Of a DNA stretch of 64,000 nt, positions 1 to 11,896 are shown piece by piece. Numbering within the stretch: the first letter of the stretch is position 1; each line of letters begins with the position of its first letter. The stretch spans positions 66,447-130,446 of the forward strand of contig QAOA01008434.1 of the NCBI GenBank assembly GCA_003255065.1. The letters run 5' to 3'. Source of the DNA: Cercis canadensis (taxonomy: Eukaryota > Streptophyta > Magnoliopsida > Fabales > Fabaceae). The notes under the pieces were generated by a model that was not told where the DNA came from, did no database searches, and worked only from the letters and a program-made list of their open reading frames with translations. A program made the position numbers and the translations under genes.

Positions 1-2901
1 TCTCTGTGTTAAAATCATACCTTTTGTTTTCTTATCACTTTTTATATTTACTTTATCATGAGGCAGAATCTTGATGAATGATGATGATCAGCAGTTCTTC
101 TTAATTGATCTTCATTATATTAACATGTTTTAACTTAACTTTTGTTTTCTCTCTATGTCAGGCTATGTATATGTTCTTCTCTTTCTTGGCACATGGAGAT
201 TGTAGATTTTGTTCTAATTCTTTGACTTTCTGCTTTTATTATTACCTTACTTTGTTTAGTTTGATGCTTCTCCTCATTTTCCCAAGTCTGGTACTTTGAA
301 GGTTAATTCTACTAGCTCTAGCTCCTCACAGAAACTTAATGAAATGGCTCTGTTTGGGGCTGAATCCATATGTACATAGCTCTGTTTCGTGCTTATTTTC
401 TTCATTCCAAGTAATTTTTTTCCAGAAAATCGATGACCACTTTTGCGATGGAATAGGTCTTTTTTTTTTTTNNNNNNNNNNNNNNNNTTTTTTTTTTTTA
501 TGTTAAATAACTAATAATTAATATTATTCTCTTTCTATTTTATTCCCTTATATTCTTTCTGGTCAGTTTTTCTTATCTTCTCGAGATTCTAGAGCAAGTC
601 TTGAAAGCCCTCTTCTCCTGACGGACCTACGGAAGTGTGTGTGAAGGATATTTTGAAGCTAGCCACACTCTGATGCCTTGACCAGTTGACTCAAATACAA
701 GTAATAAATGGATTTATTTTTTCTAAAAGTAACATGACAGAGGTCAGAATTGCTTTGTAATTTTATATTTGTTTTCTGAGAAGCTATTGATGAGTTAGTT
801 CCAATTTTTAATGGGGCGAGTCTGGAAGCAGCAGCAGTAGCAACCAGCCTTCCGCTTCTGGGTTGATCTCTGGCCAAAGGCGAAACCCTAGTGTTCCCTT
901 GAAGTTATGTAGCTGGCTATTTGAGTAAATGGGAGGTGAACTTGGGCTAACTAGTAACTGGCTAGGGTTTCATTTCATAATAATATTTGAGTGAAACTTT
1001 TGCAGGCCTTTTATAAAATAATTGTGTGTTACTAACTGTGGATGTTGACTCCTTCCCTACTTAGCTAGTTAGCTCTCTCTGGTCACAGGTCTCGTCGCTT
1101 TCTTTTCTATTGTTTTCAGTCTTCTTCTTCTCCATCATTAATCTCCTATTAGAGGAAAAGTTAATGTAAATAAAAAACAACACTGAGTGACACCTCTCCC
1201 TCTCTCCCTCCAATAATGCCTTTCCCATTCTCAAATTATCAATCCTAATTTCAGTACTTGACCCATGCAGCTAATAATTAATTAACCTAACCTTGGGGGC
1301 CAAATTAAGATGAGTTCTTATAGATGATAATGCTGAGTTTGACCTCAATTCTTTCTTTAGAAAAAGAAAGAAACTCTTTACTTTCCCCTCTATTAATTAA
1401 GAACATTGTTACTTATCCATAACCTCTTATACAAGCAATGGAAATGATCTGGTTGGCCATTATGTGCGGTTGGAGTATATGCATATAATATTGCAGGCTT
1501 GTTTTCAAGGATTTACAAGATTGAATCAACTTTAGGGTACAGGGTGTGTCTTGTTGTACGGGGACAAAGAAACCAATTTCTCTGTGCTAATAGATCTCCA
1601 ATTCCATCTGCACTTTTTATTGTAGCATATCTATTATACATTATAGATAGCTTCATCTTCAATGCACTAGTGGGTATGGTGGTTCAACAGGAACCCCCAC
1701 CTTTTAGTACAGTCTTTGTGGAATTTTGATAAAATTGTGTTTCACGACCAAAACCTTCAAAATTTTGATCCATATTCCAATGGTCAGCTCTACTCGATAT
1801 ACATTGAACTTCAGCTTCGTTAATGCCTTAATCCAATATAAAATGGACGTGCAAAAACTTAAGCAACAATTAGTATATGAGAATGCTCTTGATTTTGGTG
1901 ATTTTTCAGAAAAAAGGGGTGAAAGCCCTTGTATTCTCACATAGAGCAATATATATCAGGAGGAATTAATTTTTGCAATGCAGAGGCAGTGGCAGTGGCA
2001 GACAAAAATGATTGTATATGTTGGTGAGAATGATAATGATTTCTGACAATAATTGGCTCAAAAGTTGAAGGGAAAACAAGTTTTGCTTTTTATTTTATTT
2101 TATTACTTTGTCTGATTTCATATATTTTAAATGCCTTGCCAATGAATATTTCAAATGGTTTGCCAAATCAAAATTATGCAGTCAATTGAATGGCATGTAT
2201 TCTTAAATAAATTTGAGGGGAGTAGGAGTGTGATAATGGCACATATATATGCAGTCAGTGAATATGTTTGGCAGAGCAGAGTGGACATGAAAAACAAAAA
2301 TGGAACCAAAGCGAAAATTGTAAGGAACTGAGAAGTTTAAAACTTAATTGACAACTATCTGCAAGGAAAATAACATTTAAGATTGCCACTATCGGTAATT
2401 GCTATTGTTTTACTTGTGCAAAGTTTTGATGTGGTTGAACACGCAATGTTAAGAGAGGTTATGAGTATAGTAACGCAGATCACTCATTTACTAGGTCATA
2501 TTTAAGTCTAGTAAATGACTTATTTAAGCGTTTACATAAAAATGTTTTATATAAAAAGCTCTTATATAATAAGTTTATTTTAAATTAATATTTTGTGTTT
2601 GAATATATAATTGGAGAAATGCTTCTAAGATAAAAAAAAAAAAAAAGTAGAGCAGATTGACAATTGAGCTTTAGTAGAATTTTTATTGTCATTTGGTGAT
2701 ATTTTTGTCCCAAAATTATTTTAAAACAACTATTGATTAAGTTGTTATGAGCTTCTACAATGGTTTTTTCCTAAAAACTTTCAAAATAGTTTCATAAAAT
2801 AAGCTAAAAGTAACTTTTTAGAGGGTAATAAATTATTTACATAAGTTTATTGAAACATAATTTTATCTATATATAAGTATTTATAATAGTAAAAACTTTT
2901 T
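1..2901. other. Intergenic or UTR/intron-like DNA, no gene recognised
   Basis: AT-rich sequence without a coding region I can recognise; the open frames here are short and have low-complexity composition. A poly-T run at about 460-500 is interrupted by a block of Ns (472-487). The 2460-2890 stretch is very AT-rich and may contain a decayed transposon, but no clear ends are visible. An upstream gene could end or begin to the left of the window. Confidence 0.5.
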
Positions 2902-3113
2902 GGACATGTGAAGACCACAAGTGGTCACGTGACGTGTCTCATATGGGACATTTCGATAATTTATTGGCATGTCCCTTCTTGTCACATTTTTTATTTTTAT
3001 TTTATTTTTAATTCTTATAGACAGTTGAAGAAAGGACACGCCGTGGAGCTATCGGTGTGTCTAACATGGACACGTTACGTGGCTACTAACGTGTTTAGTA
3101 GTTCTCACATGTT
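2902..3113. repeat. Foldback (MITE-like) inverted repeat with ACGTG cores
   Basis: The first ~85 bases and the reverse complement of the last ~90 bases align along most of their length: both start with an ACATGTGA-like end, carry a CACGT(G/A)ACGTGTC core, then a CGATA block and a GTCC(C/T)TTCTT block. A short AT-rich spacer separates the arms. This is the structure of a non-autonomous foldback element. The superfamily is not clear and I could not settle a target-site duplication. Confidence 0.6.
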
Positions 3114-3814
3114 CGTTATATTTTTTTTTGTTTTTAATTTTTTTAAAAAGTGTAATATTAAAATAAATAAATTAAAAAATATAATAAATGTGTAAAATTG
3201 TTTTTGAAATACTATATTCCGGTCAAAACGCCGCCATTTGGTTTAAAAAACCACTATATGAGGAAATTTCATTATGTCTGTCTATGGTTATCCGTTATCA
3301 CGCGCATAACATGCAATTATTTAATTAGATATGTGGTTATCTTTTATCATATATGGTTAATGAAGTTTATAAGTGGAGCGAAGGTGGCAAGCACTAAATT
3401 GCAATATATGACTAATTAGTACGAAATTATCATATAGTTAATTAAATTTTTAGCACGAGAAAATTTTCCCAATTTTATCTTGCTTCCTTCGCAGCAATAA
3501 ATATAAATGAAAAGAAAATATATCTTATACTTATGATTATCTGTACTATATTAAGTTATATTTTTGTTGGATGCATGTTTACTATATAATTAAATAATAA
3601 AAGGTTATGACCACTAAATTGTAATTTAAAAACAAAACAAAAAATATTTTAAACAATAGCATCATACATGTTTTTTGTCCATATTTTTTAGGTTTTCTTA
3701 ATTCTTATGTCCATTCTCTTCTCTTTTATATTTTTTTAATGAAAATTACTTTTTTTTTTGGTTTTAGAGAAAACATAAATAGAAAAATTTACAAAAAATA
3801 AGTATATTAAAAAT
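3114..3814. other. AT-rich intergenic DNA
   Basis: No coding potential or RNA gene recognised. There are runs of A and T and no repeat boundary I can defend. Confidence 0.5.
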
Positions 3815-4440
3815 GAAATCATGTGAATCTTTCATCCAAACCTTAACATCGTTAAGGCCTTAAGACCAACGAACAAATCGGTGAGCAACCATATTTCTAA
3901 CATGACAAATATAAGCAAAAGAAATAGATCATAACTGAGTTGTAAGATTTTTAATATCACTCAAAAGTGAACTTAGCTCTGAGATGTCTCGCTAGCTCTA
4001 TCCAAACCTAGCCAAACAACCTAACAATCCCCTTCCACTTATCCAAAAAACCAAGATCTGGTAGGAGTTCCAAAGCTTCTTGTAATGCCCTAGCCTCCAT
4101 AAGAGTAGGAGAAAATTGAGTGAGACATGGCTTAGAGGCTGCTGCCCAAAACTGTCCTTCATGGTCACACACCACCATCCCCATGCCACCCATTCCCAAC
4201 TCTGGAAAAATAGCCGAATCTATATTAATTGACTTGTAAACACCTTATACTGCAGGCGTCCGCATCTCTTCCATAGCCTCTGAAGAAATTGCAGGGAGAG
4301 CACTTTCTATTTGTTTTTATTCGCATCCTTATAATTATACCAATACGACTACGCTGCATGCAGTAATGAGTTCCTCTGGAGATCTGCGACCCTGCCCAGC
4401 GCCCATGTACCAATTGGTTTTTTTTATTGCACATGTTGAA
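3815..4440 (-). mobile_element. LINE remnant, C-terminal RNase H-like domain
   Basis: Read on the minus strand in shifting frames, this encodes the RNase H-like domain (RVT_3 type) found at the C-terminus of plant L1-type LINEs: a VVCDHEGQFWAAASKP block (around 4165-4120), then a EARALQEALELL block, and further down LLSDIKNLTTQ, SFAYICHVRNMVAHR and GLNDVKVWMKD blocks (about 3970-3830). Stops and frame changes separate the blocks, so it is dead. Only the 3' part of a LINE is present, which suggests 5' truncation. Frame joins were not resolved base by base. Confidence 0.7.
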
Positions 4441-4699
4441 GTGGTGACCTCACTATAGTATATATAATATTTCGAAGTAAACTTTCTTATCAATTTTTTT
4501 TCAACATTCATATTCCATACATCTAATCCTTATTTTTGTTTTGTTTTGTTGATATGCACTCCATCTATTATTTTAAAATAATTAATAAAAATAATAAGTT
4601 CCATAATATTTTAATATATTTTCCATTATTTTTGCTCTTCTTTTTCAATATCCATTTCTAATACAAGTTGATCTTACATTTGTTGTTTTTACCTAAAAA

Positions 4700-4935
4700 T
4701 AAAAAAGTTATATATATTTTTCATCCTTAAATTATTTCTCAAATATCATTTTAGTCTTTAAATAATCACTCTGCTTATCAAATTAATCATTTAAGTGATA
4801 ATTTTTGGTATTACTGAGGATTAATTTGGCGGGTAATGTAACTATTCGAGAATTAAAGTAATACAAAAAAAAATCAATGATTAAAATGATATTTGAGAAA
4901 TAATTCAAGAACAAAAAAAATATTTTACTCAAAAT
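4700..4935. repeat. MITE-like terminal inverted-repeat element
   Basis: Bases 4712-4759 match the reverse complement of 4875-4922 closely (shared core AATTATTTCTCAAATATCAT). The similarity fades outward, so the ends are approximate. There is no coding capacity. The structure fits a small non-autonomous DNA transposon. Confidence 0.55.
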
Positions 4936-5819
4936 AAAATGTTACATTATAAATGTTATTTTGATTTAGCAGTCATCAACCCTTTAGGAATAATTCTTTT
5001 ACATTATGTGAAGCATGTAAAATTTGATTATCTTTCTTTTATCACAAATAAATAGAGCTGGATTTTCTATCTCGAGATATAGGGGAGTAGAGAATTTGAA
5101 GTTGGAACCTCAACTTTTTTAAAAATTCATGTAGAATTTGACTATTTAAGCCATTTATATTGTAATATAAAAAATATGTGAATCTAGTTAAATCTTAGAT
5201 AAAATTAAGTATATTAAGATATTTACCTTAAAGAAAAGTATATTTAGATATTGCTAATCCACTACAAGAAAACAATGATTTTCTCATGGACAAAATCCGT
5301 GAGAAATAGACCAAAAATCCATGAGAAAATGTGTTGTCACAAACTTTCTCACGGATTTGGCGGCACGAGAAAAATCCTCGTGACAAAATGATTTTCTCAT
5401 GAAAAAGTTTGTTCGTGAGAAGTTTCTCACGGATTTTCTCTTAGATAGACACAGGGACCTTGTGAGACTTTCTTACATGTTTTTCATGGATTTCTCGTGG
5501 TCTTATGTTAGTGAGAAATTTCTCTCGGAATTCCAAAGAGAGAAATTCTAAGAGAAAGTGGTTTTTTTTTTTGGTCTCAAAATTCAGTTACTAATTTTCT
5601 TTTAAATTCAGTCGTTAACATATAAAAAGAATAAAAGTGAAGTACCCAAGAGAGACAAATATATTTAAAATAATTTATTCAAATTTAATTACAATAAAAA
5701 ATAAAAAAATTTATACAATAAAAAAAAATGTATAAGGATGACCTTTAAACTCCATCATCTGCATCATCATCATCATCATCATCAGCCAGGTGAGGTGCAT
5801 CCGCAGCTGTAAGCCTAGC

Positions 5820-6650
5820 CTAAGCAAGTAGGTCCTGTGCCAACGTGGCCACAAGGTCAGATGTTGATCCACTGGAGGATTGTGCAAGACAAGTATGCAC
5901 AATTGTCTTGTAAGTCTTTAGCTCCTGAACCCAATATGATAGAGCTGCCACCTGGGACAACACCTCTGATAGGTGAGGATTGGTTTGTTGGGATGACTGG
6001 GTCGCCTGAGGTTGGGTTGAGTTCATCACACTTGCCTCAGAGCCTAGGCCGTAAATGCGGCCTTTGTTGTTCTTCCTGTTGAGGACATCGAGCCATAACT
6101 TGGTGTCGTCAATAAAAGAAGAAGAGAAGTGGCTTGGTTCTCAGTTTGTCACCTCTTAAGCTTAGTCTGCATAGGTGAAAGTTACATGTTAGTATGAAAT
6201 ACAGACATATGTTAGAAATGACCTAGACACTAATGAACTTGAAATGCACTTACATAAGTAAATTGAGCCCGTTAATGGACCCAGCCCTTGGTGGAATTGT
6301 GCTAGAGATGACAAAAGACCTTTGGTGCGTTGGGCCCTTTTCCCAACTCTTTCGTCTACATAAAAATGAAACTATTAGTAAATATAAACACAATTTTAAA
6401 TTAACTACAAAATTGAACTAAGTTATTAATTACAGCTTACCAGCATTCGTTTATGTTCAAAGACGGTTATGGATCCACCTTTGTGATAACACCCGCCCTG
6501 ATCTAAGGACTAGTTCTTCTTATGTGCTCAAACATTGCCTTGTATTGTACGGATTCCCATTTAGATCTCAAGGCCTCCAACATAGTAGGGCTTAACCATT
6601 CACCAATTTTCTTCTCAATCTTGATATATCAAAAGGAGGTGCGGATGTTA
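5820..6650 (-). pseudogene. Degraded CACTA-associated transposase-family gene
   Basis: On the minus strand from about 6640 down, the blocks IGEWLSPTMLEALRSKW and KAMFEHIRRTSP, a glycine/histidine-poor remnant, then GKGPNAPKV, and finally KGRIYGLGSEASVMNSTQ with a glutamine-rich tail are seen in changing frames. This succession, ending in a GR(I/V)YGLGSEA-type block, is typical of the plant Ptta/En/Spm transposase-family protein carried by CACTA elements. Stops (for example after RRTSP near 6500) and frame changes make it non-functional. The last ~70 codons (6029-5820) remain open. The element would need a transposase supplied in trans. Confidence 0.65.
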
Positions 6651-6989
6651 TCACTGTATTTTGAAAGCCAGATCTTACGAATCTGGCTCTCATATTGCAG
6701 GTCTCATACACATTTCCTTTGCATTAGAAAGCAGAAGATCACAATTAGTAAACATTATAATGAAGTTACATTTAAATAAAGTCAAATTAATTAGGCATGA
6801 CTATTACATGGAACTTGTTCCACCACAAGTCCTTCACCTCATCAAGAACTGAGGTGAAGTCAAGCCACATGTCCTCATATTTCAATTTGTAAATAGTCAA
6901 AAGATAATGGACGGGTTCTTTAGAAGGAATAAAGATGCAAAAAAAAAAAAAAAATCATTTGGTCACAAACTTATAATGAACTATAAACA

Positions 6990-7330
6990 TTAAAAATATA
7001 ATAATGGGATTAGGATTAACTTACTCCTTTCTTCAGTGTGGCCATATCCATAAGCAACCATTAGCTGCTCTAGCGTTGGATGAAGGGGAGTATGAGATGG
7101 TCGGCCTCGTGTAAGATAACCTTCTAGCCCCAGATGATGCGCTGCCCGAGATCGAGGATACTGACTGGTCATGCATTGTAGTGGACGACGGTGTGCATGC
7201 CAACCTCATGGTTGGCATAAATAAAAGCAAGATTGGCACGGTCTGAGATGGCCAAACAACAACCTTCCCTTTGTCCCTCCTGGAGGGCCCTGCTGTTGGA
7301 GATGAATGGCGTGGAACGTCTAACATTTGT
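6990..7330 (-). pseudogene. Possible 5' exon remnant of the CACTA gene
   Basis: Two overlapping minus-strand open frames (7326-7033 and 7351-7169) are rich in Ser, Pro, Arg and Thr, like the disordered N-terminal part of CACTA-associated proteins. They lie upstream, in transcription sense, of the recognisable transposase remnant and inside the element. There is no specific domain; the assignment is by position only. Confidence 0.3.
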
Positions 7331-7383
7331 CATACAAAAGACTAACCACAAACTAATATGTTAATAAATTACCAAACAATTAG

Positions 7384-7525
7384 ACCCTAAACCCTTAAAC
7401 CCTAACCTTAATCCTAAATCCCTAAATTCTAACCCTAATTAACTCTTAACCCCTAAACCATTAACCCTAACCCTAAATTCCTAACCCTAATTAACCTTTA
7501 AAACCCTAAACCCCTAAATCATAAA
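7384..7525. repeat. Interstitial telomere-like (CCCTAAA)n degenerate tract
   Basis: About 140 bp consist of imperfect CCCTAAA, CCCTAA and CCTTAAA units with AATT interruptions, the plant telomere unit in degenerate form. It lies inside the CACTA element, not at a chromosome end, and unique sequence continues on both sides. Confidence 0.8.
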
Positions 7526-8626
7526 CCAAAAATTGGGTAGAGTCTCCATTAAAACTTGAACAATCCAAGAATTCAATATTCCATAGAATTAAACAGGAAC
7601 CCAAAAAAAGAAAAAAACAAACAACGGATTTATATACAAATCAATAACTTACACAGCTCTACAACTAAAAATTACACAACAATAAGAAAATTATAAAATT
7701 AATTATATACTATTTAAAAAATCCAAAAAATTAGCAGATTTATTCTAAATCATTCACATTAACCCTAAGTAAATTTCAACAAAAATTATCAAAATTTATT
7801 TCTAATTTGAATAATTAAATTTGCACATAAACCATAAAAAAAATTCAATAAATTATTCACCATTCTAAAAAATTAAAAAAAAATTCCAAAATTATTCTAC
7901 ATTAATCATATAATAAAAATCCCAACCTAATCTTAACAAATGACATCCAATTCATTTCCAATTTCATACCCAAATTCAACTATCAACCTACACTATTCAG
8001 CCACATCCAAAACAACTCCAATACCATCTAAAATCACCAATAAACATTCTAAACAGCTAAAACACAATGTGCATGCAAATTCATAGATGATTTAAAGAGA
8101 AAAACATATAAAGAAACAGAGACAAGAGAAGGTAAACCTACTTCAATGAGCTAAAAGTAAAAAATTTGAATTGATAGATTGGAATGAGAGGTGGTGTGCT
8201 GCAAAACCCAAGCTAATTGGAGTGAAATGGTGCAACTTTGCTTTGGGAAGAGAGAGAGAACATAGGAGAGGAAAAAACTTCACGCTTTGAAAATGGAGGT
8301 TGTGGCTGTGCGAGGAAGAAGAAATGCAGAGTTTCTTACAAATTTATCATGGAATCTATCTGTGAGAAAAAAAAAACCTAAAATTTAAATTTTAAGTAAA
8401 ACAGTGTGCATGGACTTTTTAACGGATTGAAAATCCATGAGAAAATTGGTCTTTTCTCACAGACAATGTCTGTGAGAACCCTAGCCACAATAATGATGAC
8501 GGTTAGGCTACTTTTTCTCATGAAATTTCTCTTGGATATTTTTCACTGACGCCTCAATCCATGAGAAATTTCAAACAGTCCAAATATAAGAAAAATTCCG
8601 TGAGAACTCGCTTAATTTTCCAATGG
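7526..8626. other. Non-coding interior and subterminal part of the CACTA element
   Basis: A-rich non-coding DNA to about 8100, then subterminal repeats (TTTCTCAC/GTGAGAA-type motifs around 8340-8560). No gene recognised. Confidence 0.6.
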
Positions 8627-9190
8627 AACATTAATCACTTGTGCAGCCAGCACATGGGTCCTAATTGCGAGAGAGCCTGGAAACATTTCATGATGTCTAT
8701 GTTAAAACTTAAAACTATCCTATTTGGTGAAAGCTGTATTCCAAACAGTGTGAAGTTAATGTTAGAAAAGAAAAGATCCGAATAATTAGCTGACCCTTGA
8801 ATAATGGTTGTACCATTTTTTTTTTGCTACAGCTAATAAACTTAAATAAATGGTGATAATGGTNGTCCATGAGAATTTTTTGTGAGAAATTTTCTCTTTT
8901 CTTGTAGTGATCGTAGATAGTGTGAAACATTGTAAGTGTAACTAATGTAAAGTAACATTAATCACTTGTGCAGCCAGCACATGGGTCCTAATTGCGAGAG
9001 AGCCTGGAAACATTTCATGATGTCTATGTTAAAACTTAAAACTATCCTATTTGGTGAAAGCTGTATTCCAAACAGTGTGAAGTTAATGTTAGAAAAGAAA
9101 AGATCCGAATAATTAGCTGACCCTTGAATAATGGTTGTACCATTTTTTTTTTGCTACAGCTAATAAACTTAAATAAATGGTGATAATGGT
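8627..9190. repeat. 237-bp direct duplication around a single-N join
   Basis: Bases 8627-8863 recur essentially unchanged at 8954-9190. The first copy is followed directly by a single N (8864). Between the copies lies the right CACTA end with its target duplication and about 40 bp of flank. See the matching finding. Confidence 0.9.
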
Positions 9191-10364
9191 ACTTGCAACA
9201 AGTAATTACTGAATTTGGATTGTAATGCAGTTATTACACGCCTTTGAACGCAGTACACCTTGCTGGAAAAGTGGAAATGGTCTTCTGCTCTCTTTATTGC
9301 CGTCCTCAAAACTCTGTAGCTATTGGATTGACATCAGTAAACAGTGGGAATAGAAATGGTAAAATTGTGGCACAATTAACTCTTGAGGGGTGAATGTAGT
9401 GATGAAGGTTTTCTGAACATAATACAATTCTGGGGTTGAGGAATGGGCGTAGGAGTTAAGGTAAAATTGGTCAGGCCTAGGAGACAGCCAGCTCTAGGTT
9501 CCAATGGGCCAAAGACCCATTGACAATGTATAGTGATGAAGTTGAGCATAAAATATATAATTAAGTTTGAATATAAAATTCGTAAGTTTTAAGAATGATT
9601 TTAATATTATTTAATTATAAACCGTTTAGTACGATTATACTTTTAAGCTCTATAATACATCAAATTGGATGATAAAATATAAATAAATATAAGTGAGTAA
9701 ATGGCTTGATTAAGATGTGAAATATCTCTGTATCAGTTATTATACTTAATTAACTCTATGCAGGGGTTCTTGAGTCTTGACACATTACCCTTGTATACAA
9801 TGCCCATCACATACATTATTTGGTCTCAATTCCTGCACACATAAGAGGAGACAAATTACCTAGTCACCAAGATGACTTGTCTTTGATTGGATTATTGGAT
9901 CGGCCAAGAAGATAGATATGTCTGCTTGAGTACAATAAAAGAAATTAAGTTTGGTATAGCAAATTTAGCCCCTAAATTATAATATTAATTTTATCTTAAA
10001 TCTTGAAGGTAGTTAATTTTAATTCTTAAAGGTTTTGTCAAGCTTTTTATTGTTAGAGGAAACAAATCTTTGCTATCTGCCTTTATTTTTTAAACTTCAT
10101 AAATCACCAATCCCCACTGTGAATGTGGAAGATATTTCAAATGGCCTGTGACGATTAAGAAAGATATACGAGAATTCATTTTTTTTTTTTTTAATTTCTT
10201 CAAATGAAAGTAGGTTAACTGCCTGAAAATTCTAGTAAATAATTCAAATACCTTATATATATAACTAATTAAAGTAAAAATTAAAAGGTAAACCTAAACT
10301 ATTTACATTCTTTAAATTGAATAGATAATTTTTCATATAAATATTGAAGTAATGCAATTTATAC
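9191..10364. other. Intergenic DNA, no gene recognised
   Basis: AT-rich unique-looking sequence with no convincing open frame. I see nothing further in it. Confidence 0.5.
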
Positions 10365-10375
10365 GCTACCTAATG

Positions 10376-10478
10376 ATCAAATAGCTTGTAGCTGAGTAGT
10401 AATGAGGTTGTCCTCAAAGTTTACGAGTTCTCTATTCAAATCTAAAATTGTAGTCAAAAGTACAAAAAAAAAAAAAAT
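10376..10478 (+). mobile_element. Short SINE (family 1, copy A) with target duplication
   Basis: About 103 bp starting near a pol III A-box-like TAGCTGAGTAG, followed by a TATTCAAATC B-box-like stretch and ending in poly-A. It is flanked by an 11-bp direct repeat, GCTACCTAATG (10365-10375 and 10479-10489). A related copy with its own target duplication is at 45394-45487. The combination indicates a tRNA-derived SINE family. Confidence 0.7.
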
Positions 10479-10489
10479 GCTACCTAATG

Positions 10490-11053
10490 TCATATTGCAT
10501 CATATATATTAGCGTTGTTGGTATATTTTGAGTGTTTGTTTGGTTCAGTAGCAAATTGTGGCCAAACCACATTCCACACTCCACATCATGAAGCTTTTGA
10601 TTAATTTTTACACATCGAAAAATTAAAAATTGAACTTTTGAGTAAAGTTCAATACAGAAACAAATAGGCACTGAGTTTTGACCTATTAAATATTTTCTAG
10701 ACAACTCACATTAATCTACCACCTCAGTTAATATGATAAAGTGTGATATTAATTAAACAACGTATAAAGATTTATTTCTCTAAATATTATATCTTGCCCA
10801 ATTTAATAAGTCTATAAAGTTATAATTTTTTATAAAAATAAATTAAATATGAAAAAAAGATTGCGTAATTTGAATATATTATTACCACATGTAGTGAATG
10901 AAAGAAAAAGAAAAAAAAGAAGAATAGTGTAACAAATTAATAATTTATTATTTATATTATAATATTAAAAAGGTAAGCAATAACTTTTAGCCTTGTATCT
11001 ATAATAATAATATAAAAAAAGAACTTTCAACCTTGTCGGTAAGACATGACTCT
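10490..11053. other. AT-rich intergenic DNA
   Basis: No coding region or structured element recognised. Confidence 0.5.
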
Positions 11054-11367
11054 AGGCTACGTTTAAAGTTGAAGAGGAGGGAAAGACAATAGCACAAAAG
11101 AGAAGGGATAGAAAGGAGAAGATCAAAGGAAAGTTTTTCTCTCATTTGTTTGAATGTGTAAGGAGAAGGGAGGGAGAGAGCATTCCTTCCAAAACCTACC
11201 AATTTGATTTAGAGAAGTTTGTGGGGTTAGTTCCTATCCCTCTGGACCCTCCCTTTGCCTTCTATTTTCGTTTTTAAAGAAAACTCTTACATAAGGAAAA
11301 AGATTTGGAATAAATTAAACCTTCATTTTCTATCATATGCCTATCCTTCAAAACTACCAAACATAAA
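11054..11367. repeat. Possible degenerate MITE with purine-rich left half
   Basis: The left end GGCTACGTTTAAAGTTGAAG and the reverse complement of the right end (TATGTTTGGTAGTTTTGAAGG) are similar, and the left half is purine-rich while the right half is pyrimidine-rich. This pattern is common for small plant MITEs, but the match is weak and no target duplication is clear. Confidence 0.35.
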
Positions 11368-11397
11368 TATATTATGATGCGAGTTAAACTCTTGGTT

Positions 11398-11896
11398 AAA
11401 ATATATTGCAGGTCCCTATAATTTGGATGAATTTTAAATTAGATTCTTATAGTTTTTTTTTTGGGTCTTTATAATTTAAAATATTTTTAATTGGGTTCAT
11501 GTTGTCATCCCCTATTATAATTTCGTCAGTTTAGTGCTGACATGATAAATAACTTGTCTTTGTGGCAATAAGAGAAGCTGAAGCTTCTATTCTTCTTATA
11601 GGTAGAGAGAGAGAGAGAGAGAGAAGGGAAGAATAAGGTAGATAGAGAAGGGAATAAGAGGAAAGATGATGATGTGTTAATTTTTATGCCACTTTAGCAC
11701 CATGTTAGTTTCTTTTATTGTCACATAGACAAACCGATTATCATGTCAGCATTAAATTGACAAACTTATAGTCGATGGTGACAACATGGACCCAATTAAA
11801 AAAAAATTAAACTATAAGAACTCAAAAAGATAAAAAAAAAATTATAGGTACTTAATTTAAAATTTGTCTAAATTATAGAGACATATAGTACATTTT
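11398..11896. repeat. Foldback DNA element with ~160-bp inverted arms
   Basis: The left arm (11398 to about 11560) and the reverse complement of the right arm (11896 back to about 11735) align over about 150 bp, sharing TCTATAATTT-, ATTGGGTCCATGTTGTCA- and AATGCTGACATGATAA-like blocks. The loop contains a (GA)n microsatellite near 11600-11622. It has no coding capacity. Long arms fit a MULE-like or foldback MITE; I found no convincing 9-bp target duplication. Confidence 0.7.

Larger units (their letters stand above)
5260..8909. mobile_element. CACTA (En/Spm) DNA transposon with intact ends
   Basis: The element begins CACTACAAGAAAA at 5260 and ends with the inverted form TTTTCTTGTAGTG at 8909. 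It is flanked by a perfect 3-bp target duplication, ATC (5257-5259 and 8910-8912), as expected for CACTA elements. Both subterminal regions carry many short copies of a (T)TTCTCA(C/T)GGA-type motif and its complement, the usual transposase-binding arrays. The interior holds a degraded transposase-family gene on the minus strand and a telomere-like tract. Its length of about 3.65 kb includes a 237-bp segment next to an N at 8864 that is probably an assembly duplication, so the true element is shorter. Confidence 0.9.

Noticed and set aside
2461-2890. Possible DNA transposon in AT-rich sequence
   Set aside because: Partial self-complementarity is explained by AT richness; no terminal repeats or target duplication could be defined.
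7384-7525. A true chromosome end
   Set aside because: The units are degenerate, short, embedded in a transposon and followed by ordinary sequence on both sides.
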